Notes: generated by a model from the sequence alone, not told the origin. 64,000 nt of DNA from Cyanobacterium stanieri LEGE 03274 (GCF_015207825.1 NZ_JADEWC010000005.1:62001-126000), one strand, 5' to 3'; positions 48,030 through 57,760 are shown, numbered from the stretch's first letter. Numbers and translations are program-made.

Positions 48030-48794
48030 ATGAATAAACTGTTTCAGCGTATATCTTCGGCACTTTTTTTGACAGGACAGATTTTTATTCATCTGCTTCA
48101 ATTTAAGGTTTATCGTTTTAATACCATTGAGCAAATGTCTTTTGTCGGGCCTGCTTCTTTGCCTATTGCTTTGATTACGGCGGCTTTTGTGGGTATGGTA
48201 TTCACTATTCAGGTGGCGAGGGAGTTTATTTATTTTGGGGCTACGAGTGCTGTGGGGGGGGTACTGGCGATCGCCCTTACCCGTGAATTAGCCCCCGTAT
48301 TAACGGCGGTAGTATTAGCAGGAAGGGTAGGCAGTGCTTTTGCGGCGGAAATAGGTACGATGAAGGTAACAGAACAAATTGACGCTTTACAAATCTTAAA
48401 AACAGACCCAGTGGATTATCTAGTAACTCCCCGGGTTATATCTTGTTTTTTAATGCTTCCCATTTTGACCATTTCTTCTCTGGTGGTGGGTGTAACGGCG
48501 GGGTTAGTCATTGCTGATTCTGTGTATGATATTCCTAGTCGGGTTTTCCTTGATTCTATTCGTAATTTTTTAGGCACTTGGGATGTAATCGCTTGTATCA
48601 TTAAATCAGCTATCTTTGGAGCGGTAGTGGCGATTATTGGTTGTAATTGGGGCTTAACCACTAGCGGAGGGGCAAAAGGAGTTGGACAATCTACCACCGC
48701 AGCGGTAGTTATTTCTTTGATTACTATTTTTATGTTTAATTTTATTCTCTCTTGGCTGATGTTTCAAGGCACGGGAAGTGCTGTAATTAGTTAA
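48030..48794 (+). CDS. MlaE-family lipid ABC transporter permease
   Basis: 254 residues, five to six membrane helices. Signature segments are MSFVGPASLPIALITAAFVG, ALTRELAPVLTAVVLAGRVG and FAAEIGTMKVTEQIDALQIL, all diagnostic of the MlaE/YrbE (Ycf63, TGD1) family. In plastids and bacteria these proteins move lipids between outer and inner membranes with an MCE protein and an ATPase. Neither the MCE nor the ATPase gene is in this window; in cyanobacteria they are often separate. Confidence 0.92.
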   Translation: MNKLFQRISSALFLTGQIFIHLLQFKVYRFNTIEQMSFVGPASLPIALITAAFVGMVFTIQVAREFIYFGATSAVGGVLAIALTRELAPVLTAVVLAGRVGSAFAAEIGTMKVTEQIDALQILKTDPVDYLVTPRVISCFLMLPILTISSLVVGVTAGLVIADSVYDIPSRVFLDSIRNFLGTWDVIACIIKSAIFGAVVAIIGCNWGLTTSGGAKGVGQSTTAAVVISLITIFMFNFILSWLMFQGTGSAVIS

Positions 48795-48880
48795 CCTGAG
48801 TTCGATATAACATTTTCTGGAATCGGCAGGGAATGGGCAATAGTAATAATAATTTTAATACTATACATTTACTGTAATTC

Positions 48881-48908
48881 AATAATGTTTCATACTCAAA
48901 ATTAGCAA
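48881..48908. repeat. Dispersed element C, copy 1
   Basis: AATAATGTTTCATACTCAAA followed by ATTAGCAA. The first 22 bases are identical to 54389-54410. It lies 135 bases upstream of the transaldolase ATG. Confidence 0.7.
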
Positions 48909-49042
48909 CACCCAAAAATCATAAAATAACCTTTAAGTATGAATAAATCTTTTTGTTGCTAAGATCAAAGGGATAAGCCAGAAATAGACACTCAAGTTTT
49001 GTGAGTAGTAATATTTGGTAAAAAAATTCCCAAGGAGGACAA

Positions 49043-50218
49043 ATGACTAATTTATTAGAACAATTACGTCAATATACTATCGTGGTAGCTGATACTGGTG
49101 ATATAGGGGCGATCGAAAAATTTACCCCCCGAGATACCACCACCAATCCTTCTCTGATTACCACTGCTGCCCAGATGCCAGAATATCAAAGCATCGTTGA
49201 TGATACCCTCGTCGAAGCCAGACAGGAATTAGGGGAAAAAGCCCCTGTCGAAGAAGTTGTTAAACTAGCCATCGATTGGTTAGCCGTATCCTTCGGAACA
49301 AAAATTTTAGAAATTGTACCCGGTAGAGTCTCCACGGAAGTTGACGCCCGTTTATCCTATGATACTGAAGCCACCATTGCTAAAGCCCGTTACCTTATTT
49401 CCTTATATGAAAAGGCTGGAATTGATAGGGAGCGAGTATTGATTAAAATTGCCTCTACCTGGGAAGGAATTAGAGCCGCGGAAATCCTCGAAAAAGAAGG
49501 GATTCATTGTAATTTAACCTTGTTGTTTGGTTTCCATCAAGCGGTGGCCTGTGCAGAAGCTGGAGTTACTTTGATTTCTCCTTTTGTGGGTAGGATTCTG
49601 GATTGGTATAAAAAAAATACAGGTAAAGACTATACAGGGGCAGATGATCCGGGGGTACAGTCTGTTACTCAAATATATAACTATTATAAAAAATTTGGTT
49701 ATAAAACCGAGGTAATGGGTGCTAGTTTTCGTAATATAGGACAAATTACTGAGTTAGCAGGGTGTGATTTATTGACAATTTCCCCTCAACTGTTGCAAAA
49801 TCTGAAAAACACGGAGCAAGAATTACCTAGAAAGTTATGTCCTGAAACGGCTTCTTCTATGGAAATAGAAAAAATTACCGTGGATAAAGGGACTTTTGAT
49901 GAGATGCACGATAAAGACATCATGGCTAATGATAAGTTAGATGAAGGTATTAAAGGATTTACTAAAGCCCTAGAAACCCTTGAAAATTTACTTAGCGCCC
50001 GTTTAGCAAAAATAGAGGGTAATGATACCTTAAACCATGCGATCGAAGATATATTCCATGTTTATGATTTAGATGGCGATGGCTTTATCAGTAGAGAAGA
50101 ATGGGCTGGGGCTGACGCTGTATTTGATGCCATGGATGTTAACCATGATGGTAAAATTTCCCCTGAGGAGATGGCCTCAAGTCTGGGCGCTGTAGTTTAT
50201 CTTGCCAAAGCTAGTTAA
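49043..50218 (+). CDS. tal: Transaldolase with C-terminal EF-hand pair
   Basis: 391 residues. Residues 1-325 are a transaldolase of the TalB type, with the Schiff-base lysine at 135 ([10 protein letters not shown]) and the DTTTNPSLI motif (31-39). Residues 342-353 ([12 protein letters not shown]) and 365-376 ([12 protein letters not shown]) are two canonical EF-hand loops with all calcium ligands. The fusion is known from other cyanobacteria. It works in the oxidative pentose-phosphate pathway; calcium control is inference. GGAGGA lies nine bases before the ATG. Confidence 0.95.
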   Translation: MTNLLEQLRQYTIVVADTGDIGAIEKFTPRDTTTNPSLITTAAQMPEYQSIVDDTLVEARQELGEKAPVEEVVKLAIDWLAVSFGTKILEIVPGRVSTEVDARLSYDTEATIAKARYLISLYEKAGIDRERVLIKIASTWEGIRAAEILEKEGIHCNLTLLFGFHQAVACAEAGVTLISPFVGRILDWYKKNTGKDYTGADDPGVQSVTQIYNYYKKFGYKTEVMGASFRNIGQITELAGCDLLTISPQLLQNLKNTEQELPRKLCPETASSMEIEKITVDKGTFDEMHDKDIMANDKLDEGIKGFTKALETLENLLSARLAKIEGNDTLNHAIEDIFHVYDLDGDGFISREEWAGADAVFDAMDVNHDGKISPEEMASSLGAVVYLAKAS

Positions 50219-50240
50219 TGTGCTAGTTGGTTAAAAAAAA

Positions 50241-50262
50241 TAGGGGGGCATTGCCCACCCTA
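50241..50262. terminator. Hairpin terminator and recurring palindrome
   Basis: TAGGG-GGGC-ATT-GCCC-ACCCTA between the convergent transaldolase and glutaredoxin genes. On the minus strand it is followed by ATTTTTTTT, fitting a terminator for the glutaredoxin gene. Same family as 32477-32494. Confidence 0.65.
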
Positions 50263-50323
50263 GTAAATTTCCAGAATTTTTACGTAACCCCTATTGCCTT
50301 AGGGAATCTTAAAACAATGAATC

Positions 50324-50647
50324 TTAAGAAGCTAAGGCAACCTCAACCATTTGTTGTAATTCACCATTTTGGTAAAGTTCAATTAAAATATCACTGCCCC
50401 CGACAAACTCGCCATTAACATACACTTGGGGAATAGTGGGCCAGTTGGAATACTCTTTAATTCCTTGACGAACATCATAATCAGCCAAAACATCAAAAGT
50501 TTCAAAGGGTACACCCAAAGTATTTAAAATTTGTACCACATTATTAGAAAAACCACATTGGGGCATGAGTTTATTTCCTTTCATAAAAACCACAATGGGA
50601 GAACTTTGGATGATTTCGTCGATACGTTGCTTTAGTTCAGGTGTCAT
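50324..50647 (-). CDS. grxD: Monothiol glutaredoxin (Grx4/GrxD type)
   Basis: 107 residues with the CGFS active site (Cys31-Ser34) in [14 protein letters not shown], the [18 protein letters not shown] glutathione site and a normal length. CGFS glutaredoxins hold a bridging iron-sulphur cluster and pair with BolA proteins. A bolA gene lies directly upstream on the same strand, 76 bases away, which supports a functional pair. Confidence 0.96.
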   Translation of the reverse strand: MTPELKQRIDEIIQSSPIVVFMKGNKLMPQCGFSNNVVQILNTLGVPFETFDVLADYDVRQGIKEYSNWPTIPQVYVNGEFVGGSDILIELYQNGELQQMVEVALAS

Positions 50648-50723
50648 ATTATTTTATTGAATAGTGGATAGAGTAAAAGTTAGTTTTATTCTCTCAAACA
50701 GAAAAAGTTAAAACAAGTAATAC

Positions 50724-50978
50724 TTACTTACTGGCGGTGGCCCAAGTTTCGGGGGTAAAGGTTTTGAGAGCGAGGGCATGAATTGCTTCGGATTTTAGGT
50801 GGGTGTTTAAAGCTCCATAAACTAACTGATGCTGTTTAACTTTTGTTTTGCCCTCAAATTCTTTGGAAACAACGATCGCCTCTAAATGATCCCCTCCTCC
50901 TGTCAAATCTCTAACCACAACCTCTGCATCGGGAAGTTGAGATTGAATCATTTGTTTTACTTGTTCCAAGCTGACCAT
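50724..50978 (-). CDS. bolA: BolA family protein
   Basis: 84 residues, full length for the family. [18 protein letters not shown]-like start, then [20 protein letters not shown] and the histidine-bearing [20 protein letters not shown], which can act as a cluster ligand together with the glutaredoxin. The family acts in iron-sulphur trafficking and iron sensing. First gene of the bolA-grxD pair. Confidence 0.94.
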   Translation of the reverse strand: MVSLEQVKQMIQSQLPDAEVVVRDLTGGGDHLEAIVVSKEFEGKTKVKQHQLVYGALNTHLKSEAIHALALKTFTPETWATASK

Positions 50979-51129
50979 AAATTCTACTGTGATTTAATGA
51001 GTATGCAAAAGACAAATGGTGAAAAAATTTCACCACTAAAACTGATTATATCATCGACCCTTGCCAAGATTGGTGGGTGATTATTTTTACCTAGGGTTGA
51101 GATTAATTCAACCTATACAGATAAAGACT

Positions 51130-51681
51130 TTAGCGACGACGACCTTCAAAGGGGGTTTGTACAAAGCCAATTTCGTATAATTGTTGATAAGATTTTTGTC
51201 CTAATTCACTGGTGGGATTTTGAGAGCGGATAATTTGAATTAATAAAGGTACGGATAATTCGGGTTTATTTTGGGCGCGATGAACTAAGGCTAATTGATA
51301 GGTTGCTTCATCCCTTAAACTGGCGGTACGTAAAGCCCCAGAACGTTGGGAGCTAGTAATATCATTATCAATACCCGAAAAACTGTCGGCTATTTGTAAA
51401 TAAAAGTTTGATAGTTGATTAAATACCCTGCGCGCCTGTTGTAATTTGGTTTCGGCTAGGTCATAATTACCTTGGTTAATGGCTTGTTCGGCTTCGGCCA
51501 TTAATTTTTCCCCTCCTTCAAGACTTAAAAGATTATCTGTTTGACTGATGGGGGCAATGATGTTTTCTTCTGTTTCCATGGTGTTTTGAGCTACCGCAGG
51601 ATTAATGGAGCTAACCCAAAGGGCAGAACAGGCTAAAATTAGATATTTACAGGTTTTGGTAGTTAATAGTTTTTGAAACAT
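51130..51681 (-). CDS. Exported TPR-like protein of unknown function
   Basis: 183 residues. The signal peptide ends at NPAVA-QN. A helical core reads like one and a half TPR units (GGEKLMAEAEQAINQGNYDL, AETKLQQARRVFNQLSNFYL and ATYQLALVHRAQNKPELSVP). The C-terminus is PFEGRRR. Secreted to the periplasm by prediction; no partner gene suggests a role. Confidence 0.65.
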   Translation of the reverse strand: MFQKLLTTKTCKYLILACSALWVSSINPAVAQNTMETEENIIAPISQTDNLLSLEGGEKLMAEAEQAINQGNYDLAETKLQQARRVFNQLSNFYLQIADSFSGIDNDITSSQRSGALRTASLRDEATYQLALVHRAQNKPELSVPLLIQIIRSQNPTSELGQKSYQQLYEIGFVQTPFEGRRR

Positions 51682-51858
51682 AAAAGTAACTATAGGTTAA
51701 GGTTGGGACTATTTTAGAAATAGAAATTAAATTTTAAAGTATCTTAGCACTTTATTTTGACACAGCTAGTGAGTGTTGGCAGATTAGGCGGGATGATTTT
51801 TTGTTTTTGAATATTAAAATTAATTGTAGCTGTTTGAATTTTTTGTTGATAATTGATC

Positions 51859-52563
51859 ATGGAAATCTTAATTGTGGAAGATGAAAAGGAAATTGCTCAG
51901 TTAATCAACTCCTGTTTAACTAGGGAAGGATTTAATTGTAGTGTGGTTTATGATGGTTTATCGGCTTTAACAAAGGCAAAGGAGGTTAAACCTGATTTAA
52001 TTGTTTTGGATTTGATGTTGCCTAAATTAGATGGCTTAGAAGTATGTAATCGTTTACGCAATCAACCCTTAGAAAAAGATCCTTATATTTTGATGTTGAC
52101 GGCGAAGGGGGAGGAAATCGATCGCATCGTAGGACTTTCTACGGGCGCTGATGATTATTTAGTAAAACCTTTTAGCACCCGAGAGTTAGTGGCAAGGGTA
52201 AGGGCGCTGTTGAGGCGCAGTTTACGCCATGGGGCGATGCAACAGGCTCAAATCTATCAAACAACTCATTTTTGTGTCAATTTAGACGAACACAGTGCCA
52301 CTAGACAACTAGAAGGAGAACTTATGGAGGAGTTAGATTTAACGGCCCTTGAGTTTAATTTACTTTCTACTTTTGTCAGTTATCCCCATAAGGTATGGAG
52401 TCGTACCCAATTGATTGATAAACTTTGGGGGGCTGATTTTTTTGGCGATGAAAGGGTTGTCGATACCCATATTCGTCGTTTACGCAAAAAGATAGAAATA
52501 AATCCTGCTCAGCCTAACTTTTTAAAAACAGTGGTGGGGGTAGGCTATAAATTTGAGGACTAA
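51859..52563 (+). CDS. OmpR/PhoB-family response regulator
   Basis: 234 residues from the ATG at 51859; a TTG two codons upstream is weaker. The receiver domain has Asp8, phosphoacceptor Asp51 (IVLDLMLP), Thr and Lys in MLTAKG and YLVKPF. The C-terminal winged helix is typical (DLTALEFNLLSTFVSYPHKV, VDTHIRRLRKKIE, VVGVGYKFED). No histidine kinase is adjacent, so it is an orphan here. I cannot assign it to a named regulator. Confidence 0.92.
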   Translation: MEILIVEDEKEIAQLINSCLTREGFNCSVVYDGLSALTKAKEVKPDLIVLDLMLPKLDGLEVCNRLRNQPLEKDPYILMLTAKGEEIDRIVGLSTGADDYLVKPFSTRELVARVRALLRRSLRHGAMQQAQIYQTTHFCVNLDEHSATRQLEGELMEELDLTALEFNLLSTFVSYPHKVWSRTQLIDKLWGADFFGDERVVDTHIRRLRKKIEINPAQPNFLKTVVGVGYKFED

Positions 52564-52567
52564 AAAA

Positions 52568-52603
52568 CCCCCATGGATGTGGGGGCGAAAATATTTTTTT
52601 TTG
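52568..52603. terminator. Bidirectional terminator between response regulator and petE
   Basis: CCCCCA (52568-52573), loop TGGATG, TGGGGG (52580-52585), then a run of T after CGAAAATA. On the minus strand it is followed by TTTTTTA. It serves the two convergent genes. Confidence 0.85.
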
Positions 52604-52610
52604 GTTAAAA

Positions 52611-52982
52611 CTATTCAACAATAATTTTTCCGTTCATTCCAGCACCACGGTGAGGCTCACAGTAGTAGTTATATTGCCCTGGCTCGGAGAAGGTTACTTC
52701 AAAGGATTCTCCGGGAGAGAAGGCTAAACCTTTATGGCTTAAGGATTCTGCATTAGGGGCTGAACTATCAAAAACTACGTTGTGGGGGGCTAGTTTGTTG
52801 TTTACCCATTTTACGGTGTCCCCTGCTTTGATGGTTACTTCAGAGGGTTGGAAAGCTAACATTCCACTGTCTGCACCCATTTTTACTTCTACGGTGTCAG
52901 CATTAGCGGGGGCAGTTGCGGAGATTACTACCATCATTGCTAATACTAAGGAAGATAAGAATAATCCTAGTTTTTTTAACAT
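52611..52982 (-). CDS. petE: Plastocyanin
   Basis: 123-residue precursor. The signal peptide ends at ANA-DT (about residue 28), exporting it to the thylakoid lumen. Copper ligands are His in APHNVVF, Cys and His in [10 protein letters not shown], and Met in GAGMNGK. It carries electrons from cytochrome b6f to photosystem I or oxidase. Copper is supplied by P1B ATPases such as the one at 29162. Single gene with an AT-rich upstream region. Confidence 0.97.
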   Translation of the reverse strand: MLKKLGLFLSSLVLAMMVVISATAPANADTVEVKMGADSGMLAFQPSEVTIKAGDTVKWVNNKLAPHNVVFDSSAPNAESLSHKGLAFSPGESFEVTFSEPGQYNYYCEPHRGAGMNGKIIVE

Positions 52983-53047
52983 TGTTGTTTTATTTTTTTA
53001 AATGATTCTTTATTTACTACGATCATAATATGAAGTTTGACTTGTTG

Positions 53048-53563
53048 TCAATTATCGTCTTTAGTTTTTTCTTCTACATAAAATCTTTTTTTATCGGTAT
53101 CGAAGAATATATGGTAGTTTTCTAGTTCTTGGGGAGTGGCTTTAAGGAAGTTATCGTAGCCTGAATGTTGCACGAAGCTAGTTTTTTTGAGGATTTGCCA
53201 TACTTGATGACGGGGTAAATATTTTCTTTTTTCTTCGGGTATTATTTTACTGGGTTTGAGGTTTTTTATCTCTTTTAATTTGGTTTTTTCTGGGGGGGGA
53301 TTTGAGTTATTTTCTAAGGTTTCTATTCTTGTGATTAACGGTGCGATCGCCCTTTGTACTATTTCATTAATTTTTTGTTCAGATAAATTTAACCGTTGAA
53401 AATTTTCAGAAGTATTATTATTGTTATTTAAAAAATCATTAACAATCTCGTTTAAAAGTGAATTGAGACTTACTTTTTGTTGTTGCGAAAGACTATTTAA
53501 TTTATCTAAATAACTAGATTTTATTTTTAATAAAATTTCGACTTCTTCGGAGTAATTATTCAT
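53048..53563 (-). CDS. Hypothetical protein with possible N-terminal ribbon-helix-helix-like segment
   Basis: 171 residues. The first 45 residues (VEILLKIKSSYLDKLNSLSQ, VSLNSLLNEIVNDFL) have the strand-helix-helix spacing of RHH-like DNA-binding domains. A proline/lysine-rich linker follows, then a C-terminal segment (LPRHQVWQILKKTSFVQHSG) that is probably a small folded domain. I do not recognise the family. It lies 26 bases downstream of the DnaJ-domain gene on the same strand. Confidence 0.55.
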   Translation of the reverse strand: MNNYSEEVEILLKIKSSYLDKLNSLSQQQKVSLNSLLNEIVNDFLNNNNNTSENFQRLNLSEQKINEIVQRAIAPLITRIETLENNSNPPPEKTKLKEIKNLKPSKIIPEEKRKYLPRHQVWQILKKTSFVQHSGYDNFLKATPQELENYHIFFDTDKKRFYVEEKTKDDN

Positions 53564-53589
53564 AAAAAAATAGGCTTATATTTTAAAGA

Positions 53590-54282
53590 TTAATAACTGG
53601 TTTGATTAACCATATAACGGGCTTCTTCATTAACTTCTAAAGCAAGTCTGAATAACTCTTGGGCAGTATGTAAACAGTCATAATCATAACTCATAGTAAA
53701 TCTTTGTAATTCTTCTATGCCATCACTAATATGATTTAAACAATAGTAACAATTAGCTGCCACCCCAGCATATCGAGGGGGATTAGGTTGGGATTTTAAA
53801 ATTTTTTTTCCTTTTTCATAATAATCCTGACAATTATCTAAATATTCACAAAAAATAGACATTAAATCATCATCAAAAGGATCACCTGATAACTCCTCTA
53901 ATTCTTCTTCTAAAGAAAAAATAATCTTTTCCACCAATAAATTTAAAGGAGCATAAACATTTTTTAACCACTCAAATTGAGAAACATCTTCCGCTTGGTG
54001 CGATCGCCTTTCAGCGTGATAATATTGAGAAGCAGACTCACTCTTAGACTGACGATAATTCAGTGAATTATATTGTTGATTAGCTAAAGTGCGATCGTAA
54101 TTTAAGCGATTTTTAGCGTCTCCCAACACCTCATAAGCCGCATTAATTTTAATAATTTCCTCATGGTTTGCCGTTGTCTCGTGACTATCAGGGTGATACT
54201 TCTTCACCAAACGACGATAAGCCCGTTTAACCTCTTGGGCAGTGGCAGAAGATGATATTTCTAAAATTTGGTAATAATCCAT
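53590..54282 (-). CDS. DnaJ-domain protein
   Basis: 230 residues. An N-terminal J domain (MDYYQILEISSSATAQEVKR, with HPD in KKYHPDSHE) is followed by about 130 residues of helical sequence with several cysteines and tyrosines and no zinc-finger or substrate-binding DnaJ domain. It is therefore a type III J protein that would recruit DnaK to a specific client. Upstream and close to the hypothetical gene at 53048, possibly as one transcript. Confidence 0.85.
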   Translation of the reverse strand: MDYYQILEISSSATAQEVKRAYRRLVKKYHPDSHETTANHEEIIKINAAYEVLGDAKNRLNYDRTLANQQYNSLNYRQSKSESASQYYHAERRSHQAEDVSQFEWLKNVYAPLNLLVEKIIFSLEEELEELSGDPFDDDLMSIFCEYLDNCQDYYEKGKKILKSQPNPPRYAGVAANCYYCLNHISDGIEELQRFTMSYDYDCLHTAQELFRLALEVNEEARYMVNQTSY

Positions 54283-54322
54283 AGGGCGTTGGTGAATTAA
54301 GGTATAATTTCTTGTTGAGGAA

Positions 54323-54350
54323 GGGAACAGGGAACGGGGAATAGGGAACA
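54323..54350. repeat. Heptanucleotide tandem repeat (GGGAACA type)
   Basis: Four exact-phase units: GGGAACA, GGGAACG, GGGAATA, GGGAACA. Confidence 0.85.
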
Positions 54351-54388
54351 GTTATAATATTTAGAAGTCTCAGTTTTTTGTGTACTTT

Positions 54389-54417
54389 AATAATGTTTCA
54401 TACTCAAAATCAGCAAT
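54389..54417. repeat. Dispersed element C, copy 2
   Basis: AATAATGTTTCATACTCAAA followed by ATCAGCAA. Its first 22 bases are identical to 48881-48902; the two copies differ at one base over 28. Confidence 0.7.
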
Positions 54418-54622
54418 GCCATCCATAGAAAACTATCAAAAATAAATTTGACTATATCTTTTATTCAAAAGCACTACCCTTGAGTATTGCATCATTATAT
54501 TTTCTTGCATCCATAGATAAATCCTAGTTCGACTTATCCAAAGACAAAACCTTGCAACCCGTGGCACAGCGGGACAAAAATTGAAACATTATCCTTTTAT
54601 AACAGATAACCCGAAGCTAATA

Positions 54623-55558
54623 TTAAAAATCTTGAAACAAAGGAGTGCTAAGATAACGCTCACCAAAACTCGGTTGAATCATCACAATCATTTTACCGTC
54701 ATTCTCAGGTCTTTGAGCCAACTTTATGGCAGCCGCCAAAGCCGCCCCCGTAGAAATTCCCGATAAAATACCTTCTTCCCGTGCCAACCTTCTTCCATAA
54801 CTAATCGCCTCATCATCAGAAACTGTAATCACCTCATCAATTAAATCAACCCTTAAAACCTCAGGAATAAAACCAGCCCCAATACCCTGTATTTTATGTG
54901 AACCAGGCTTATTACCTGATATTACAGCACTATTAACAGGCTCAACCGCAATAGTTTTAAACTCAGGCTTCTTACTCTTAATAACCTCACTAATACCCGT
55001 AATAGTACCCCCAGTACCAACCCCAGCTACTAAAAAATCTACCTGCCCATCGGTATCCTCCCAAATCTCCACGGCAGTAGAAAGACGATGAATTTCAGGA
55101 TTAGCAGGGTTGTTAAACTGCTGCAACATATAAGCATGGGGCATGGTTTCTACAATTTCTTGCGCCCTTTCAATACAGCCACGCATCCCCAAACTACCGG
55201 GGGTTAACTCTAATTTTGCCCCAAAAGCCCTTAACATTGCCCTTCTTTCCTCGCTCATGGTTTCGGGCATGGTTAAAATTAACTGATAACCTTTGGCGGC
55301 GGCCGCCATAGCTAAAGCGATACCTGTATTACCAGAAGTCGGTTCAACCAAAACGGTTTTATGGGGGGTAATAACCCCAGCTTTTTGGGCTGCATCAATC
55401 ATATTTACCCCAATCCTATCCTTTACCGAAGCCGATGGATTCATGCCCTCTAGTTTTACTAAAATTTCTGCCCCACAGCCTTCGGTTTGGGGAATACGAT
55501 TTAATCTCACTAGGGGGGTTTTACCAATTAATTCGGTTATATTATCAGCAATTTTCAT
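54623..55558 (-). CDS. cysK: Cysteine synthase A (O-acetylserine sulfhydrylase)
   Basis: 311 residues. The PLP lysine is Lys46 in [11 protein letters not shown]. The phosphate-binding loop [10 protein letters not shown] and the substrate loop TSGNTGIAL are intact. The C-terminus is [19 protein letters not shown]. It forms cysteine from O-acetylserine and sulphide. cysE is not adjacent. Confidence 0.95.
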   Translation of the reverse strand: MKIADNITELIGKTPLVRLNRIPQTEGCGAEILVKLEGMNPSASVKDRIGVNMIDAAQKAGVITPHKTVLVEPTSGNTGIALAMAAAAKGYQLILTMPETMSEERRAMLRAFGAKLELTPGSLGMRGCIERAQEIVETMPHAYMLQQFNNPANPEIHRLSTAVEIWEDTDGQVDFLVAGVGTGGTITGISEVIKSKKPEFKTIAVEPVNSAVISGNKPGSHKIQGIGAGFIPEVLRVDLIDEVITVSDDEAISYGRRLAREEGILSGISTGAALAAAIKLAQRPENDGKMIVMIQPSFGERYLSTPLFQDF

Positions 55559-55751
55559 TCTATTTTATTATTGGTTACGTATCCTATATATTATTGATCA
55601 TAACCACAACCAAAGAAAAAGATAACTAGATATAATTTCTTTTAAAATATCTCCCTAAAATTACGTAACTTAACGGAGAATTCAACAAAAAGTTAAAATT
55701 TAGACTAAGATATTCTCTTGATCATTATAAAATTTGGGAGCTAATAATAAA

Positions 55752-56792
55752 ATGGGGTTTTTTGATCGCTTTTCTGAATCTCAAGATATGGGCATTGACT
55801 TAGGCACAGCCAATACTCTTATTTATGTGCCTGGTAAAGATATTGTCTTAAATGAGCCTTCGGTGATTGCGGTGGATATAGAAAAACAAATCACCGTTGC
55901 TGTGGGGGAGAGTGCAAGGAATATGTTAGGGCGTACCCCCGCATCTATTAAAACTATTCGCCCCCTCAAGGATGGGGTTATTACTGATGTTAAAGTTACA
56001 GAAATGATGCTGAGGGAATTTATTAGAAAGGTTAAGGGTAATAATTCTTTGAGCCGTTCTCGCATTATTATAGGTGTACCCAGTGGTATTACTTCTGTGG
56101 AAAGAAAAGCGGTAGAGGAGGCCATGGAAAGTTCTGGCTCTGGGGGCATTGAGAATATAGAATTTATTGATGAGCCTATCGCAGCGGCCATTGGGGCTGG
56201 TTTGCCCGTAGAGGAGGCGGTGGGAAGTATGATTGTAGATATTGGTGGCGGTACGACAGAAGTGGCAGTATTGAGCTATCAGGGCATTGTTTATAGTGAT
56301 TCTGTGCGGGTTGCTGGGGATGAAATTAGCGATTCGATAGCCCGTCATCTAAAGAAGGTTTATAACTTGATTATTGGCGAGCGCACCGCAGAACAAATTA
56401 AGATAGAATTAGGTTCAGCCTACCCTGGGGATCATGATCAACAGGAGATGGAAATTAGAGGTTTATATATGGTCAGTGGTTTACCGAAAACTGTTACCAT
56501 TACTTCTGAGGAAATCAGGGGTTGTATTTCTGAGCCTGTGGGAGTTATTGTTGAGGCTATTAAGAAGACTTTGGAAAGGACTCCTCCTGAGTTGGCTGGA
56601 GATATTATTGATCGAGGAATCATGCTCGCAGGGGGTGGCGCTTTGTTGCGTGGTATTGATAGTTTAATTACTAATGAAACGGGTATTGTTACCCATATTG
56701 CTCCTAATCCTTTACAGTGTGTTGTTTATGGTACTGGTAAGGTTTTGGAAGATTATGAAAGATTAGCTAGGGCTAGTCGTAAAAAGTCTTAA
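55752..56792 (+). CDS. mreB: Rod-shape-determining protein MreB
   Basis: 346 residues from the ATG at 55752 (MGFFDRFSESQDMGIDLGTA), with GGGAG upstream. Actin-fold phosphate loops DLGTANTLIYV and IVDIGGGTTEVAV and the adenosine loop GIMLAGGGALLRGID are intact. MreB polymers guide wall synthesis in the elongasome. It is followed by mreC after 227 bases of AT-rich sequence. Confidence 0.97.
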   Translation: MGFFDRFSESQDMGIDLGTANTLIYVPGKDIVLNEPSVIAVDIEKQITVAVGESARNMLGRTPASIKTIRPLKDGVITDVKVTEMMLREFIRKVKGNNSLSRSRIIIGVPSGITSVERKAVEEAMESSGSGGIENIEFIDEPIAAAIGAGLPVEEAVGSMIVDIGGGTTEVAVLSYQGIVYSDSVRVAGDEISDSIARHLKKVYNLIIGERTAEQIKIELGSAYPGDHDQQEMEIRGLYMVSGLPKTVTITSEEIRGCISEPVGVIVEAIKKTLERTPPELAGDIIDRGIMLAGGGALLRGIDSLITNETGIVTHIAPNPLQCVVYGTGKVLEDYERLARASRKKS

Positions 56793-57019
56793 TTTGTTTA
56801 TTTTAAGCAATTATTGGGATTATTTGATGGTTTTATTTTTCATTTAATTAATGGTTTAAAAAAATGTAGTTTAATAGTTTTTGATTGTGTATTTTTATTT
56901 ATATTTTTAGTTTAAAACCAAGAAAAAACTATATATAAAAGCATATATAATCAGTTATGAATTAGCTTTTTTAAAATAGATAGTTTAGTTTTTCTTATTA
57001 TTATTAATTTAATTATACT

Positions 57020-57760
57020 GTGAGAACAATTCGGCGTTGGTGGTCAAAAAAAGGAAGTCAATTTATTTGGGGACTGGGTGCTTTGGCGATCGCATTTATC
57101 ATCTATAAAACCCAAGGGGCGTTAATAAATGAGATGTTGTATAGGGCATCTTCTATTTTTCGTTATGACATCAGTGTAGAACAAGAAAAGTTATATGGCG
57201 ATCGCACCATTCAACAATTAGAAAACCAAATCAATCAACTAGAAATTCAAAATCAGCAATTAAGAGAAATCCTCGATTACCAAAACCAAAATCCGGGCAA
57301 CACCGTAACCGCCAGAATAATTGGCAGAAGCCCAGACTCTTGGTGGCAAATAGTCACCATTGACGCAGGGGCAAATCAAGGAATAACAGAAAACAATCCT
57401 GTCATTGCCATTGGTGGGTTGGTGGGAAGAATAACCCAAGTTACCCCAAACACCAGCCGAGTATTACTAATCAGCGATTATAATAGCCGTGTGGGGGCAA
57501 CTCTCAACCGTACAGGTTATCAAGGGTTTATCAAAGGGCAATCTACCCAAATTGGCATCATGGAATTTTACGACAAAGTGACTGATGTCCAAGAAGGAGA
57601 CTTTATCACCACCTCTAATTTAAGTACCCTTTTCCCCCCAGATATTCCCATCGGGAAGGTGGTATCCATAAATCTTAACCGTAGCCCAGCCCCCGAAGCA
57701 CAAGTTGAGTTTACCGCCCCCATAGATTTTTTAAACTGGGTAATGGTGATGACGAATTAG
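57020..57760 (+). CDS. mreC: Rod-shape-determining protein MreC
   Basis: 246 residues from a GTG. One N-terminal membrane helix (FIWGLGALAIAFIIYKTQGA), a coiled coil (YGDRTIQQLENQINQLEIQN) and the periplasmic beta domains (VTARIIGRSPDSWWQIVTID, VIAIGGLVGRITQVTPNTSR). It links MreB with wall synthases. No mreD follows; the next 190 bases hold a repeat and then the opposite-strand ebsA. Confidence 0.93.
   Translation: MRTIRRWWSKKGSQFIWGLGALAIAFIIYKTQGALINEMLYRASSIFRYDISVEQEKLYGDRTIQQLENQINQLEIQNQQLREILDYQNQNPGNTVTARIIGRSPDSWWQIVTIDAGANQGITENNPVIAIGGLVGRITQVTPNTSRVLLISDYNSRVGATLNRTGYQGFIKGQSTQIGIMEFYDKVTDVQEGDFITTSNLSTLFPPDIPIGKVVSINLNRSPAPEAQVEFTAPIDFLNWVMVMTN

Larger units (their letters stand above)
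54283..54622. other. Intergenic region with two repeats
   Basis: 340 bases between two minus-strand genes. It contains a perfect heptamer array (54323-54350) and element C copy 2 (54389-54417). Between 54420 and 54622 I see no gene; TTGCAACCCGTGGCACAGCG (about 54553-54572) is unusually GC-rich and unexplained. Confidence 0.55.

Noticed and set aside
42734-48794. Reading the SBP genes as part of a conventional ABC importer with the MlaE permease
   Set aside because: MlaE permeases are lipid transporters that use MCE proteins, not periplasmic binding proteins of this fold; a heptamer-bearing spacer separates the two groups.
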